A DNA stretch of 53,256 nt from a bacterium UBP8_UBA817 (GCA_002296285.1 DBHX01000049.1:1-53256); one strand, 5' to 3'; counted from the stretch's first letter, positions 17,814-26,687 are shown. The notes: a model not told the origin generated them from the letters alone. Translations and numbers: made by a program.

Positions 17814-18924
17814 ACCGATTAAACGCTTGGCCTCGATCAATGTAGTTTTGAAACTCATCAAAACTTGCCCCTGATGGTGAAAACAAAATGGTGCCACACG
17901 ACATGGCCTTGATGGCCGATTGAGTGGCCTCTTTAAGATGATCAAAAAACACAATTTTCTTGGCGGCACTTTCAGGAAATACGTGCTTGTTTTGTGATAA
18001 AAATCCTGCCGCATACACCGTATGGCATTCGTTAAAAATGCCATTGATCCAGTCCTCCGAGTAAGATTCTTTGGGCTCGCCACATAAAATCAATAATTTA
18101 TCCCCTGAAAAACTGTTCACCGCGGCCATTGTTGCCGCCATATTGGTGGCTTTTGAATCATTAATAATGGTAAGACCATGCTCTGAATAAATGGACTCGC
18201 ATCGAAACGGTGGTAACTCAAATGAACTCATGGCCTGATGAAGGGGGGCCATCATGATGCCAAGATGGGTCAATACATCGTGTATAATGGCTGAATTTTT
18301 CTCATTATGATGCCCCAAAAACTGTGGCCAACCAGGAACCGGCAATGATTCAATCACTCTTGCTGTTGTGGTCTGAAATAGATCCGCCAATCGTTGTGGT
18401 AGGTACACGGTTTGATTGGGTGATTGAATAATATTTTTTTTTGCATTGATGTAGTGATCCAATGATTCATGCCAGTCCAAATGATCCGGTTCTATGTTCA
18501 TAATAATGGCCACATCGCAATACAGAGATGGGGATGAAAATAGTTGAAAACTGCTCAGTTCAAGAATAATATACGCTTCATTTTGGGCATGATCTATATT
18601 GGCAATTAACGGCGTCCCGATATTTCCATATGGGTTTTGGTTTAAGGCATGGGCGATGCCCGCTGTCACGGTTGTCTTTCCATTGGTTCCCGTAACCCCA
18701 ATGATTACTGGCTGTTTTTTTCTTTGTTTTATGATTCGGTAAGCAAATTCGATATCGGATATAATCTCAGCGGTTGTTTTTGGCCAGTCTCGAGGTGGAA
18801 TTCCTGGGCTTGTAACGACAATATCTGCGTCTTCAACCGGAACTTCCACCATGTCATTGGACGATGACAGAAAGTCTCGAACGGCCGTTGCCGTAATGCC
18901 ATTTCCTAAGACCCCTATTTTCAT
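17794..18924 (-). CDS. murD: UDP-N-acetylmuramoyl-L-alanine:D-glutamate ligase
   Basis: MurD adds D-Glu to UDP-MurNAc-L-Ala. The 376-residue protein has the P-loop TGTNGKTT (79-86), ELSSFQL, the Mur signature NIEPDHLDWHESLDHYINAK with the carbamylated lysine, and NDSKATNMAA. Its N-terminal nucleotide-binding domain is about 70 residues against roughly 100 in well-studied MurD proteins, making it compact like the MurE here. The start overlaps the mraY stop by 4 nt. Confidence 0.95.
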   Translation of the reverse strand: MKIGVLGNGITATAVRDFLSSSNDMVEVPVEDADIVVTSPGIPPRDWPKTTAEIISDIEFAYRIIKQRKKQPVIIGVTGTNGKTTVTAGIAHALNQNPYGNIGTPLIANIDHAQNEAYIILELSSFQLFSSPSLYCDVAIIMNIEPDHLDWHESLDHYINAKKNIIQSPNQTVYLPQRLADLFQTTTARVIESLPVPGWPQFLGHHNEKNSAIIHDVLTHLGIMMAPLHQAMSSFELPPFRCESIYSEHGLTIINDSKATNMAATMAAVNSFSGDKLLILCGEPKESYSEDWINGIFNECHTVYAAGFLSQNKHVFPESAAKKIVFFDHLKEATQSAIKAMSCGTILFSPSGASFDEFQNYIDRGQAFNRYVQEII

Positions 18925-19808
18925 ATGACCTGCACGAATGAAAACACGGCTTGAATGGCCGCAAACAACACCACAACATCCCGGTCGTTCATTCCCAATA
19001 ATTCAAAATGATGATGCAATGGCGTCATTAAAAACACACGCTTTTTTCTTAACTTATATGATGCCACCTGAATGATCACACTTAACGTTTCAATGACATA
19101 GATCGCGCCAAACCCAATGAGCATCCACCATACACCAGAGGATATGGCCAATGCCGACAAAAACCCGCCCAGCATTAACGACCCAACATCCCCCATAAAA
19201 ATCTTGGCGGGGTGCCAATTGAACAGTAAAAAAAAGGCAATTGCCGCCATCATGATGTAGGTTAAATGAATTTCTTCATATAACCAACGCGAATGAAGTA
19301 CAGCCAAAATCCCGGTGAGGGACACCAACATGGTGGTGCCAAGTAATCCATCAACGCCATCGGTTAAGTTGGTGGCATTGGATGTTCCCGTCAGCAAAAA
19401 CACAAAGATGACGGCTTCAACCCATGATATTGGCAATACCCACAGGTACAACACCACAACCAAGACTGATGACCCAATGATCTGAAGCAGAAACTTTGAT
19501 CGGGCGGATAATCCCTTGTTGGATTTTCGCTTTAATGACAACCCATCATCCAAGGCTCCAATTAGAAAAAACAATGTGGTGGCGGCAACAATCCACAGGG
19601 TATTCAGGGTCCATTTGCCCAACAAAATTGCGCCAATAAGGAAACTGATGTAAATAAAAATCCCTCCCATGGTTGGTGTTCCCTGTTTCACTTGATGGTG
19701 ATCTGGCGAATCCTCATAAATGCGTTGATTGAGCGCTCTTGATTGAAACCATTGAATCCCCCATCGGAACAAAAAAATACACCCAATGGCCCACGCTGTC
19801 CAAATCAA
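18921..19808 (-). CDS. mraY: Phospho-N-acetylmuramoyl-pentapeptide transferase
   Basis: MraY moves phospho-MurNAc-pentapeptide to undecaprenyl phosphate, forming lipid I. The 295 residues are mostly transmembrane helices, with the catalytic motifs GALDDGLSLKRKSNKGLS, NATNLTDGVDGL, FMGDVGSLMLGG and the terminal TPLHHHFELLG. It is shorter than typical MraY (about 325-360) mainly at the N-terminus: the frame begins only one helix before QGTPTMGGI. It overlaps murE by 4 nt. Confidence 0.96.
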   Translation of the reverse strand: MIWTAWAIGCIFLFRWGIQWFQSRALNQRIYEDSPDHHQVKQGTPTMGGIFIYISFLIGAILLGKWTLNTLWIVAATTLFFLIGALDDGLSLKRKSNKGLSARSKFLLQIIGSSVLVVVLYLWVLPISWVEAVIFVFLLTGTSNATNLTDGVDGLLGTTMLVSLTGILAVLHSRWLYEEIHLTYIMMAAIAFFLLFNWHPAKIFMGDVGSLMLGGFLSALAISSGVWWMLIGFGAIYVIETLSVIIQVASYKLRKKRVFLMTPLHHHFELLGMNDRDVVVLFAAIQAVFSFVQVI

Positions 19809-22021
19809 CCGACATCCTCCAACAATCCGAGTGAATCACTGGGAGATTTCCACAGGATGTGGACGGCTTTTTCATGCGATAACATGGCATCTTTGATAGA
19901 CGATGCTTTATTTTTCATACCATCATTATTGTTAATAATAATCACTTGGGGATTCACATGTTGATGCCGTCTGGACAATTCATCCGTTAGTAATTGAGAC
20001 TGATTGGTCGTTATGACATGGTGAACAATGCAATCAGAATTCTGTTGAAAGAACGACATTTTTTGTTTGGCATCCTCAAGGTCTTGGGTCCAATCCATGA
20101 CATACAATGCGGCACCAATATTTTTCAAATTCACCTTCGTGACCCACCCCATCGCAATGAGCTGCCTCAATATAATGTCTCTTGATTGATCTAGGGGCAA
20201 ATCCAACGCATGCAACACCGATTCAATCAGGGTTTGAATATATTCCATCCATGATGGGGCCGATACTTGTTGATGATTGATTGCATCCGGGGGAAGTTGA
20301 TCAATAATATCCACCATTTGCTGATGAATCCAGATCGTGCTGTTTTCCTTTCCTGAAGATGCAATTGCTTTGGATACAGTAGGCTCAATAAATCCATGGT
20401 TATCATAAATATCTCCCACCATGACATGATTTGGAGAAATAATATCCATAACTTTTTGAATGCTTCCAACATCATTGGGATTTATTCGAATCACAATCGG
20501 GTGTTCGGTTTGCTCAATTAAGGTTAATCCCACCAAATTATGCTCCAGGCTTTCTTTTTCATTGAATGAAAATTCCACCCCACCGCCCAAATCATTAAGT
20601 AATCGAAGGAAGGTATCCGCAATGGAACAACGACGGTTGTTTTCAAACACAATAATTTTTGGCCCATTTAACTTTGCTAAATAATCTTTAATTTTTGCAT
20701 TTGATGGGGTTGGGATGGCCCGTTTAAACTGAGAATAGGTAATTTTTAGCAGTGGCATCATTTTTTTTGAAATAAACAAAACATCGGCATTTGCATCGGG
20801 TTGATTCAATACCCATTGTTGATCAACTTGGAACTTATGACGTCGAATAATCTCACTAAATGCCATATCATAATCGTTAAACACATACGAAAAGCCGTTG
20901 CAATGCTGCATGGTCTCATGACCTTTTCCTGCGATTAGAATCACATCGTTGGGTTTGGCATGGGCAATGGCAGACCCAATGGCATCTTTCCGGTTCGGTG
21001 CAATCATCTCAATGGCGGACTCACTCATTCCTGATTTAATGTCCTGAATGATATCCAGCGTTGGCTCTGACCTTGAATTATCTGCGGTTAAATACACATG
21101 ACCACAATAAGTGTCCGCAACCGCCCCCATTTTTGACCGTTTGTCTTGATCCCGATCACCCCCACACCCAAACACCAACCTGAGGCGATCCTTGTTGCCA
21201 GACACCATGTTTAAGGCATCGCGACATACATGTTCAAGCGCATCTGGCGTATGCGCAAAATCCACAATCACCCCAAACGACTGCCCAGCATCGACGGATT
21301 CAAACCGTCCTTTGGGGGCAACCAATTGCGATAGATATGGCATTAAGGTATTGGAGTCTTCCCCCAATAACTTGCAAATGGCCAAGGCTGAACTAACATT
21401 TTTAATATGAAATGACCCTTTCAATTGAGGAATTTCAACAGGATCAATGAGCGTAACATCGTCAGTAAATACCGAATGACCGGGATATGCTTCCATGAAA
21501 TGCAACTTGGTTTGTTGGTAATGCTCGAACGTTTTATGGTAATCCAAGTGATCTTGGGTAATGTTGGTTAAGCATTTGACATCAAAATCAAACCCAAATA
21601 CACGGCTTTGATCAATGCCATGTGAGGACACTTCAAGCACCACATGCGTCCCCCCATTATCGACATGATCCTTAATTTTTTTTAAAATATCCCAAGACTC
21701 TGGCGTGGTTAACTGCGAATTAATGGTCCCGATGACCAATACTTTGTGCCCCATCTTTTTTAATAATTGCTCCGTAAATGTTGCAACCGAAGTCTTCCCA
21801 TTGGTGCCCGTAATGCCCACCAATTTGACTCGCTTTGTAGGATCCGAAAAATATGCATTGGCGTTCAAAGCAAATGCCTGACGATCCAAGTGAATCACTT
21901 CGGTGGCACCTTTCATTAGCGCCTCCTCAATATAAACCTCCCCTTTGGGCAGGCAAATAAATGCGTCCCCAGCGTTTATTTTTCTAGAATCATATGCATA
22001 CGTTTTTGATTGATCTAACAT
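19805..22021 (-). CDS. murE: MurE ligase fused to a degenerate MurF-like domain
   Basis: Residues 1-395 are MurE, which adds the third amino acid to the peptidoglycan stem. Visible marks are DSRKINAGDAFICLP, P-loop TGTNGKTS (71-78), LTTPE, EVSSHGIDQSR, NITQDHLDYHKTFEHYQQTK (Lys172 as the carbamylated lysine) and DNSRSEP (314-320). The last is close to DNPRxE, which marks meso-diaminopimelate enzymes. Both the N-terminal domain and the segment before KGSFHIKNVSSA are much shorter than usual. Residues 400-738 follow the outline of MurF (HPIVIRINPNDVGSIQKVMD, SPNHVMVGDIYDNHGF), but the place of the P-loop reads IIVFENNRRCSIADT with no GKT. A separate active MurF would then be needed. The ATG at 22021 is first in the run. 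Confidence 0.9.
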   Translation of the reverse strand: MLDQSKTYAYDSRKINAGDAFICLPKGEVYIEEALMKGATEVIHLDRQAFALNANAYFSDPTKRVKLVGITGTNGKTSVATFTEQLLKKMGHKVLVIGTINSQLTTPESWDILKKIKDHVDNGGTHVVLEVSSHGIDQSRVFGFDFDVKCLTNITQDHLDYHKTFEHYQQTKLHFMEAYPGHSVFTDDVTLIDPVEIPQLKGSFHIKNVSSALAICKLLGEDSNTLMPYLSQLVAPKGRFESVDAGQSFGVIVDFAHTPDALEHVCRDALNMVSGNKDRLRLVFGCGGDRDQDKRSKMGAVADTYCGHVYLTADNSRSEPTLDIIQDIKSGMSESAIEMIAPNRKDAIGSAIAHAKPNDVILIAGKGHETMQHCNGFSYVFNDYDMAFSEIIRRHKFQVDQQWVLNQPDANADVLFISKKMMPLLKITYSQFKRAIPTPSNAKIKDYLAKLNGPKIIVFENNRRCSIADTFLRLLNDLGGGVEFSFNEKESLEHNLVGLTLIEQTEHPIVIRINPNDVGSIQKVMDIISPNHVMVGDIYDNHGFIEPTVSKAIASSGKENSTIWIHQQMVDIIDQLPPDAINHQQVSAPSWMEYIQTLIESVLHALDLPLDQSRDIILRQLIAMGWVTKVNLKNIGAALYVMDWTQDLEDAKQKMSFFQQNSDCIVHHVITTNQSQLLTDELSRRHQHVNPQVIIINNNDGMKNKASSIKDAMLSHEKAVHILWKSPSDSLGLLEDVG

Positions 22022-22148
22022 GATTTACTCGTCTTTTACGTTACTTCAATATCTTAAACCACTCCACCAAAAATTGATAGGCATTTTAAGACCGCTCATT
22101 AGGCTCAACCATAACCTCATACTTTATGTTGTTTCATTTAATTCAGAG

Positions 22149-22176
22149 TTGTTCGCATTTGATGCTTAAATATGAT
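22149..22176 (+). promoter_or_regulatory. Possible sigma-70-type promoter for the sigma-factor gene
   Basis: TTGTTC (22149-22154), a 16-nt spacer and TATGAT (22171-22176) lie about 40 bases before the GTG start, in the 196-nt gap between divergent murE and the sigma gene. Chance matches are common in A+T-rich DNA. Confidence 0.35.
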
Positions 22177-22217
22177 ATTGTTTTTATTATTATTACCGAT
22201 AAATATGAAGAAGAAAT

Positions 22218-22967
22218 GTGTCGAAAGAACGAGAAGAATTAGTTAAAAAATACGTTAAAACCAAAGATGATTCCTTAAAGGAAGAGATTTTGGTTGCCTA
22301 TAAACCATTGGTTGAATTTATTGCCCGAAAGTTATCATTTAATATTGATGATGTTCCTGATTTGGTTCAAGTCGGAAGCATTGGGTTATTAAAATCACTG
22401 GACACATTTGATATATCACGCAAGATTGCATTCTCAACGTATGCAAGTTCCAATGTCATTGGTGAAATACGACATTACATTCGAGATAAAGGCCGAATTG
22501 TAAAGCTACCTCGAAAACTTCAGGAACAATACTCAAAAATACGGCAATATATCAAAATTAAATCCCAAGAACTGGATCGATTTCCAACCACATCTGAAAT
22601 TGCAGCCGACTTAAAATTAAGTGAAGAAGATGTGTTAGAATCCATGGAAGCCGGGCAGTCATTTCGGGTAATTTCCCTTGATAAACCCATTCAAACCAAT
22701 AAAAGCAAATCATCGAATGAAAAATTTTCTTTAATTGATAACATTGGGACAGATTCAAAAGATGATGCATTTCTAAATAAAGAAATGCTAAAAAAGGCCC
22801 TTGAAAATTTAAATGAGCGTGAAAAAAAACTCATTTACCTACGCTTCTATGAGGGGTTAACGCAAAAAGAAATTGCAGACCGCTTAAGCTTATCTCAAAT
22901 GCATGTCTCACGTTTATTAAATGATTCCTTGAAAAAATTACGACGAAAAATTACGATTGAAAAATGA
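22218..22967 (+). CDS. RNA polymerase sigma factor, SigB/SigF/FliA type
   Basis: A 249-residue group 3 sigma-70-family factor. Region 2 contains LVQVGSIGLLKSLDTFD and FSTYASSNVIGEIRHYIRDK, the latter typical of the SigB/SigF/FliA group. Region 3 holds RFPTTSEIAADLKLSEEDV. Region 4 ends with ERKKLIYLR-like LNEREKKLIYLRFYEGLTQK and the helix-turn-helix SLSQMHVSRLLNDSLKKL. The start is GTG at 22218 after an AAGAAG element. Its stop overlaps the next gene by 4 nt. Whether it drives stress or motility genes is unknown; a FliF-like gene lies at the window's left edge. Confidence 0.92.
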   Translation: MSKEREELVKKYVKTKDDSLKEEILVAYKPLVEFIARKLSFNIDDVPDLVQVGSIGLLKSLDTFDISRKIAFSTYASSNVIGEIRHYIRDKGRIVKLPRKLQEQYSKIRQYIKIKSQELDRFPTTSEIAADLKLSEEDVLESMEAGQSFRVISLDKPIQTNKSKSSNEKFSLIDNIGTDSKDDAFLNKEMLKKALENLNEREKKLIYLRFYEGLTQKEIADRLSLSQMHVSRLLNDSLKKLRRKITIEK

Positions 22968-23890
22968 CCACATTAATTACCACTGATATTGAAGAGCGCA
23001 TCCCCCATCGTTATGAGAACCTGCTATTGGATGAATGCACAGTGGCTGATGATCGCAGTGAATTTAATGTTCAACTTAACGACGAAGATCCCCAAGGACG
23101 GCATATTTTCTTAACCAATCACCTCAACTCTCGAGCACTTCCCACGCCAATTTTGGCGGAAATAGCGGCGTTGGCCTGCATTGTCAGTGCGGGGAAAATT
23201 AAACCCGGTACATTTGCTTACTTTGCGGCCATCACAAATTTCAAAATTGAAAACGGCCCCATTGACGGCCATGCAAAACTCACTGGCACCACCGAAAAAA
23301 TGAGTGGTAAAAATGGGTTTTATAAATACCGTTTCTCAATGAGTCATTCAGAACAACAAGCCACCGGTCAGCTCATGGCATTTTATGACACCACAGGTGA
23401 ATCGGGTGGTGATACTGAACCCATTGCATTGGACCCAGCCCTCATGGCGACGTTGAGTTTGGGAACTCCCATTGCCCCCAATGCCTCCAAAGCCCATGAC
23501 ATGACCTTTGTTGATGCGATTCACCATCACTCAGAGAGCAACGCTATCTACGGATATTCCTACCCAAAGCACCACCCATTGGTTAAAGGCCACTTTCCTG
23601 GCAACCCCGTAATGATGGGTGTTTGTCAGTGGCTCATGCTGGAAGACGCCATGGCGCATTACTTGTCTGAATATCATCATAAGGACCGGCAATCCATAAC
23701 ATGCAATGCGCAGTTATTTAAGTCAGACCATACGAAAGTCTGTGAGATAAAATCAGCCACACTTGTGGGGCAATACCACAATGGCAAATGGCATATCCAT
23801 ACATCCGCTGTAAAAAAAGTTATGTTTAAACAGCGGGTACAGCCCAACGATCAGCTCTACATCTACATCTCTGATATACAGCTCGGATAA
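22964..23890 (+). CDS. Double-hotdog FabZ-like 3-hydroxyacyl-ACP dehydratase family protein
   Basis: A 308-residue protein with two hotdog units. The first begins with IPHRYENLLLDEC (13-25), the N-terminal FabZ signature, but the place of its GHFPGxP motif is degenerate (LTNHLNSRALPTP). The second, from about residue 180, carries HPLVKGHFPGNPVMMGV (204-220) with the expected His210 and Glu227. One complete active-site set is thus split over two units, or only the second is active. It starts with ATGA overlapping the sigma-factor stop, an unexpected partner. A role in fatty-acid or polyketide-like dehydration is inferred. Confidence 0.75.
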   Translation: MTTLITTDIEERIPHRYENLLLDECTVADDRSEFNVQLNDEDPQGRHIFLTNHLNSRALPTPILAEIAALACIVSAGKIKPGTFAYFAAITNFKIENGPIDGHAKLTGTTEKMSGKNGFYKYRFSMSHSEQQATGQLMAFYDTTGESGGDTEPIALDPALMATLSLGTPIAPNASKAHDMTFVDAIHHHSESNAIYGYSYPKHHPLVKGHFPGNPVMMGVCQWLMLEDAMAHYLSEYHHKDRQSITCNAQLFKSDHTKVCEIKSATLVGQYHNGKWHIHTSAVKKVMFKQRVQPNDQLYIYISDIQLG

Positions 23891-24050
23891 CCCATTATTT
23901 TTTACGTCTCATTGTTTCAATGGTTTCAACCATCTCAGTCAGATGGGATTACAATCGTGAGTGCCACTGGCTATAATTCGTCATTGGCATAGCGGGCATC
24001 TTCCTGGGTTCTATTTAAATAATGGTTGATTGAACGGTTACTGAAGCGCT

Positions 24051-24082
24051 AAAAAAAAGACCTCATCGCTGAGGCCTTTTTT
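24051..24082. terminator. Bidirectional rho-independent terminator
   Basis: An A-run, the stem AGACCTCA / TGAGGCCT with one A-C mismatch, a TCGC loop and a T-run form a hairpin that works on both strands. It lies between the convergent FabZ-like gene (ends 23890) and porin gene (ends 24102). Confidence 0.85.
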
Positions 24083-24101
24083 ATGATTGTATTGATTGGG
24101 A

Positions 24102-25178
24102 TTAGAATGCAACAGATGCGTAAGATAAGAATGCAGTGTTGTTGTAATTGGTTCTATTTTCACCGTACGTATCAAAGATAATTTCGTTATTGATATTCAC
24201 ATTCTCTTCTAAATGATAGATGGCAGATAATTGAATTCGGGTGGTATCAACATCCGAAAAAGGAACATTCCCCAATCCAACCATTGGCATTGCCGTTGTT
24301 CCGCCAACACCGTCGCCATTGTAAACCGAAGGCATTACCATTGAATAACGACCGGACACCGTGATTTGATCTAACTTTTTTGACGCATATGCCATAAACG
24401 TATTCACATCATCTTTGGTTGAAACATTGCCATCATCAAGCGTGAACATGGCCACATAACCACCCAACTCAATATCATACAAGCTTGTTTTTACATCACC
24501 CATGAACCCAGTGGTGTTTGCATTGATTGCATTGGCATTGCCTGAATCATTCACATTCATGGCCGACACACCCAAGGTAACATCATCAATAAGCGTATCA
24601 TTCGTATATCGAAGCGCAACGCCAAAACCTTTGTCCGTGTTGGTGGCCGTATCGTCCGTGCCATTAAAAAATAAGACATCCAACATGCCATAGTGATCGA
24701 AATCGGTCGACCCCAATGCACCAACGGAACTAAAATTATTCAATGAGTTCCCTTGATTTAAAAATGAATACCCTAAATCATTAAAAATAAAGTATTGACC
24801 AAGCATGGCATTATCCGTTTGAGCATCCGAAAATTGACCAAATGGCACCGTTACTGAACCCAAAGTTAATGTGGTGTTGTCTAAATTTTTTGGCGCAATT
24901 GAGATTGCAATCCTAGAAATATCTGCCCCATTTGTGAATCCAGATTGATTTTGATATCCAAACCCCATATCAATTTGTGTTGAGACCTGATCAGATAATT
25001 CAACATCCACCAAAACATTGGCGGCATTTTCAAATTGGCCACGGAAACTTTGTCCTGCTTCCTGTTTGTAGCCACTAAACCCAGAGGCAGCCGCACCAGA
25101 TAACGTAATCAAGGGCGATGCCAATGATTGACCACTAACTAGTACAAATCCAAATAATGCAATAAATATTTTTCTCAT
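24102..25178 (-). CDS. Outer-membrane beta-barrel (porin-like) protein
   Basis: A 358-residue protein with a classic signal peptide (MRKIFIALFGFVLVSGQSLA). Alternating, aromatic/Gly/Asn-rich strands follow, and the last residues are SYASVAF, ending in Phe as outer-membrane barrels recognised by BamA do. Stretches such as NTTLTLGSVTVPFGQF and DFDHYGMLDVLFFNGTDD resemble porins of the phosphate-selective or carbohydrate type, but no substrate can be assigned. It has a strong AGGAG, its own promoter and a terminator, so it is probably a highly expressed single gene. It is direct support for an outer membrane. Confidence 0.85.
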   Translation of the reverse strand: MRKIFIALFGFVLVSGQSLASPLITLSGAAASGFSGYKQEAGQSFRGQFENAANVLVDVELSDQVSTQIDMGFGYQNQSGFTNGADISRIAISIAPKNLDNTTLTLGSVTVPFGQFSDAQTDNAMLGQYFIFNDLGYSFLNQGNSLNNFSSVGALGSTDFDHYGMLDVLFFNGTDDTATNTDKGFGVALRYTNDTLIDDVTLGVSAMNVNDSGNANAINANTTGFMGDVKTSLYDIELGGYVAMFTLDDGNVSTKDDVNTFMAYASKKLDQITVSGRYSMVMPSVYNGDGVGGTTAMPMVGLGNVPFSDVDTTRIQLSAIYHLEENVNINNEIIFDTYGENRTNYNNTAFLSYASVAF

Positions 25179-25217
25179 GTGTGAATCTCCTAAATATAAT
25201 GAAATTATATATTTTAA

Positions 25218-25246
25218 ATTATTCTCTGAATTCTGTCATTCGTCAA
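25218..25246 (-). promoter_or_regulatory. Strong sigma-70-type promoter of the porin gene
   Basis: On the minus strand TTGACG (25246-25241), a 17-nt spacer and AATAAT (25223-25218) precede the porin ATG by about 40 bases. The -35 box contains the TGA stop of the upstream gene. Confidence 0.7.
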
Positions 25247-26136
25247 CCTTCAGTGATTGATCGTAAGTTAAACATCATTATTTCAAGATAACTTTCTACC
25301 CCAGACCCTGTCTGATCTAGATTGAGCGAAAATATAGGCGCCCCCACCTGAAGCTGCCACCCTTGCGCTATCGCGGCTTTCACCAATTCATCCAAACCTG
25401 ATTGGGAAATGGCTTCATTGGGATGTATTTTTTTAATTTTAGCCATCTTGAGTTTATCAACCATGGCATTGAGGGTTTCTTCACTCATGTTATCTGATAA
25501 TTCAAGGGCAACAAAAGGAATTCCAAATGCTTTGGCCAATGGTGCCAGCGATTCATGATTGGAACACAGTCCTGAAGCGCTCATTTTCCATTCATCCAAT
25601 GTTTCCTTCATCGTCTTGTGCATCACATACACATCATTTGTGTAGGCCATTTTACGGTAATTAATTTCTGATCTTCGATTTGGAAATACACGTTTTAAAT
25701 GAATTTGCATGTAATGAACCAACCGATTCCAATGAACCGGACTCATCCAATAATAATCCGGCCAATTTTTCTCATGTTTTTTCATGAAGTTGGCAATGTT
25801 TAATACCTTGGCTGAACTTGATGATTGCCCCACCAATTCCTCCAGCAACCTCTCTTGAGGGCCCCCATTTAAAATCACGACGTCAGCGACGCCCAATGCT
25901 TGACGCTTGTTCTTGGCAATGGATTGGGTTTCGGGGTTACTGACTCGGTTGGTTAGACTGACCACGTTCACATCAGGACCCATGAGGACTTGGGTTAAAT
26001 CCGCCAAAATGGGTGTGGATGTCACAATTGTGGGGGCATTATCCTTTGGGGAATCAAGAAACGGAATATTCAACCACCAAACCACCAGCAATGCTGAAAT
26101 AACCACCATACTATACTTAAAAACTCGAACCAACAT
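25243..26136 (-). CDS. Membrane-anchored TroA/ZnuA-superfamily protein with altered metal ligands
   Basis: A 297-residue protein with an N-terminal membrane helix (8-24) and then a metal-binding-protein fold. Signs are TSTPILADLTQVLMGPDVNV, LGVADVVILNGG, NHESLAPLAKAFGIPFVALE and ESYLEIMMFNL near the end. Two usual histidine ligands appear changed: NPET (67-70) stands where dPH is expected, and DYYWMSP (127-133) where DPHxWxxP is expected. The His of NHES and the C-terminal Asp (SLNLD) remain. It may bind another metal or none. No znuB/znuC-like transporter genes are beside it; a porin gene follows. Confidence 0.7.
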   Translation of the reverse strand: MLVRVFKYSMVVISALLVVWWLNIPFLDSPKDNAPTIVTSTPILADLTQVLMGPDVNVVSLTNRVSNPETQSIAKNKRQALGVADVVILNGGPQERLLEELVGQSSSSAKVLNIANFMKKHEKNWPDYYWMSPVHWNRLVHYMQIHLKRVFPNRRSEINYRKMAYTNDVYVMHKTMKETLDEWKMSASGLCSNHESLAPLAKAFGIPFVALELSDNMSEETLNAMVDKLKMAKIKKIHPNEAISQSGLDELVKAAIAQGWQLQVGAPIFSLNLDQTGSGVESYLEIMMFNLRSITEG

Positions 26137-26247
26137 GTCGCACTCCTCACGAATGTAAAATTATTGAACACTGGCACGCCTAGTATTCTCAATTATTCTT
26201 ATCATAAATCATTTTCGTTCAATAGTTGAACAACTTTATTTATGAAC

Positions 26248-26264
26248 TTGGCATATATGCTGCA
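26248..26264 (+). promoter_or_regulatory. Sigma-54-like -24/-12 element before hsp20
   Basis: TTGGCA ... CTGCA (26248-26264) keeps the GG/GC pair with ten bases between, as in TTGGCACN5TTGCA, and lies 25 bases before the hsp20 ATG. No rpoN is in the window, so this rests on pattern alone. A TTGAAC at 26226 could instead be part of a sigma-70 promoter. Confidence 0.25.
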
Positions 26265-26288
26265 CTAAAAAGACGATTGGAGGATCAC

Positions 26289-26657
26289 ATGATAACAAAA
26301 CAACACGACTCAACCATATTGCCCTTGGATTTAACCAGCATTATTGGTTTATTGGAATCCAACGGTGGCGAATTTGCTCCCCTTCACGCCACTCTAGTGC
26401 AACCCACTCCAGAAACCACCCAAATTCATGTCAACATACAACAATGTGAGCCGGACTCCATTACCATTGATGTATCCCCGCAAAGCATTGCTATTTCGGC
26501 TGATGCGTCGTTTCGTTTTCAAACCAATGAGCATGAAGGGGTCCAGTTAAAGCGCCCTGTAAGCACCACCATTCCACTGGCCCCTGGCGTGGACGTATCC
26601 AACATTCGATCACAAATTAATGATGACACTTTAATTTTAACCATTCCATTGCATTAA
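26289..26657 (+). CDS. Small heat-shock protein (Hsp20/alpha-crystallin family)
   Basis: An ATP-independent chaperone. The ATG at 26289 has GGAGG about six bases before it, giving 122 residues; the frame is open to a TTG at 26226 without support. The alpha-crystallin domain runs from about residue 40 (ITIDVSPQSIAISADASF) to the end, with the closing DDTLILTIPL strand that resembles the family's GVLTLTLPK end. The N-terminal arm is short and the usual C-terminal IxI tail is absent. It is monocistronic or leads into thiE. Confidence 0.75.
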   Translation: MITKQHDSTILPLDLTSIIGLLESNGGEFAPLHATLVQPTPETTQIHVNIQQCEPDSITIDVSPQSIAISADASFRFQTNEHEGVQLKRPVSTTIPLAPGVDVSNIRSQINDDTLILTIPLH

Positions 26658-26666
26658 TTTTTTTTT

Positions 26667-26674
26667 GGGGGGGG
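26667..26674 (+). repeat. Poly-G tract (8 nt) between hsp20 and thiE
   Basis: A T-run followed by eight G lies 14 bases before the thiE ATG. It overlaps the zone where a ribosome-binding site would sit, so its length could affect thiE translation. Confidence 0.85.
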
Positions 26675-26687
26675 CTCGCAAAAAGGC

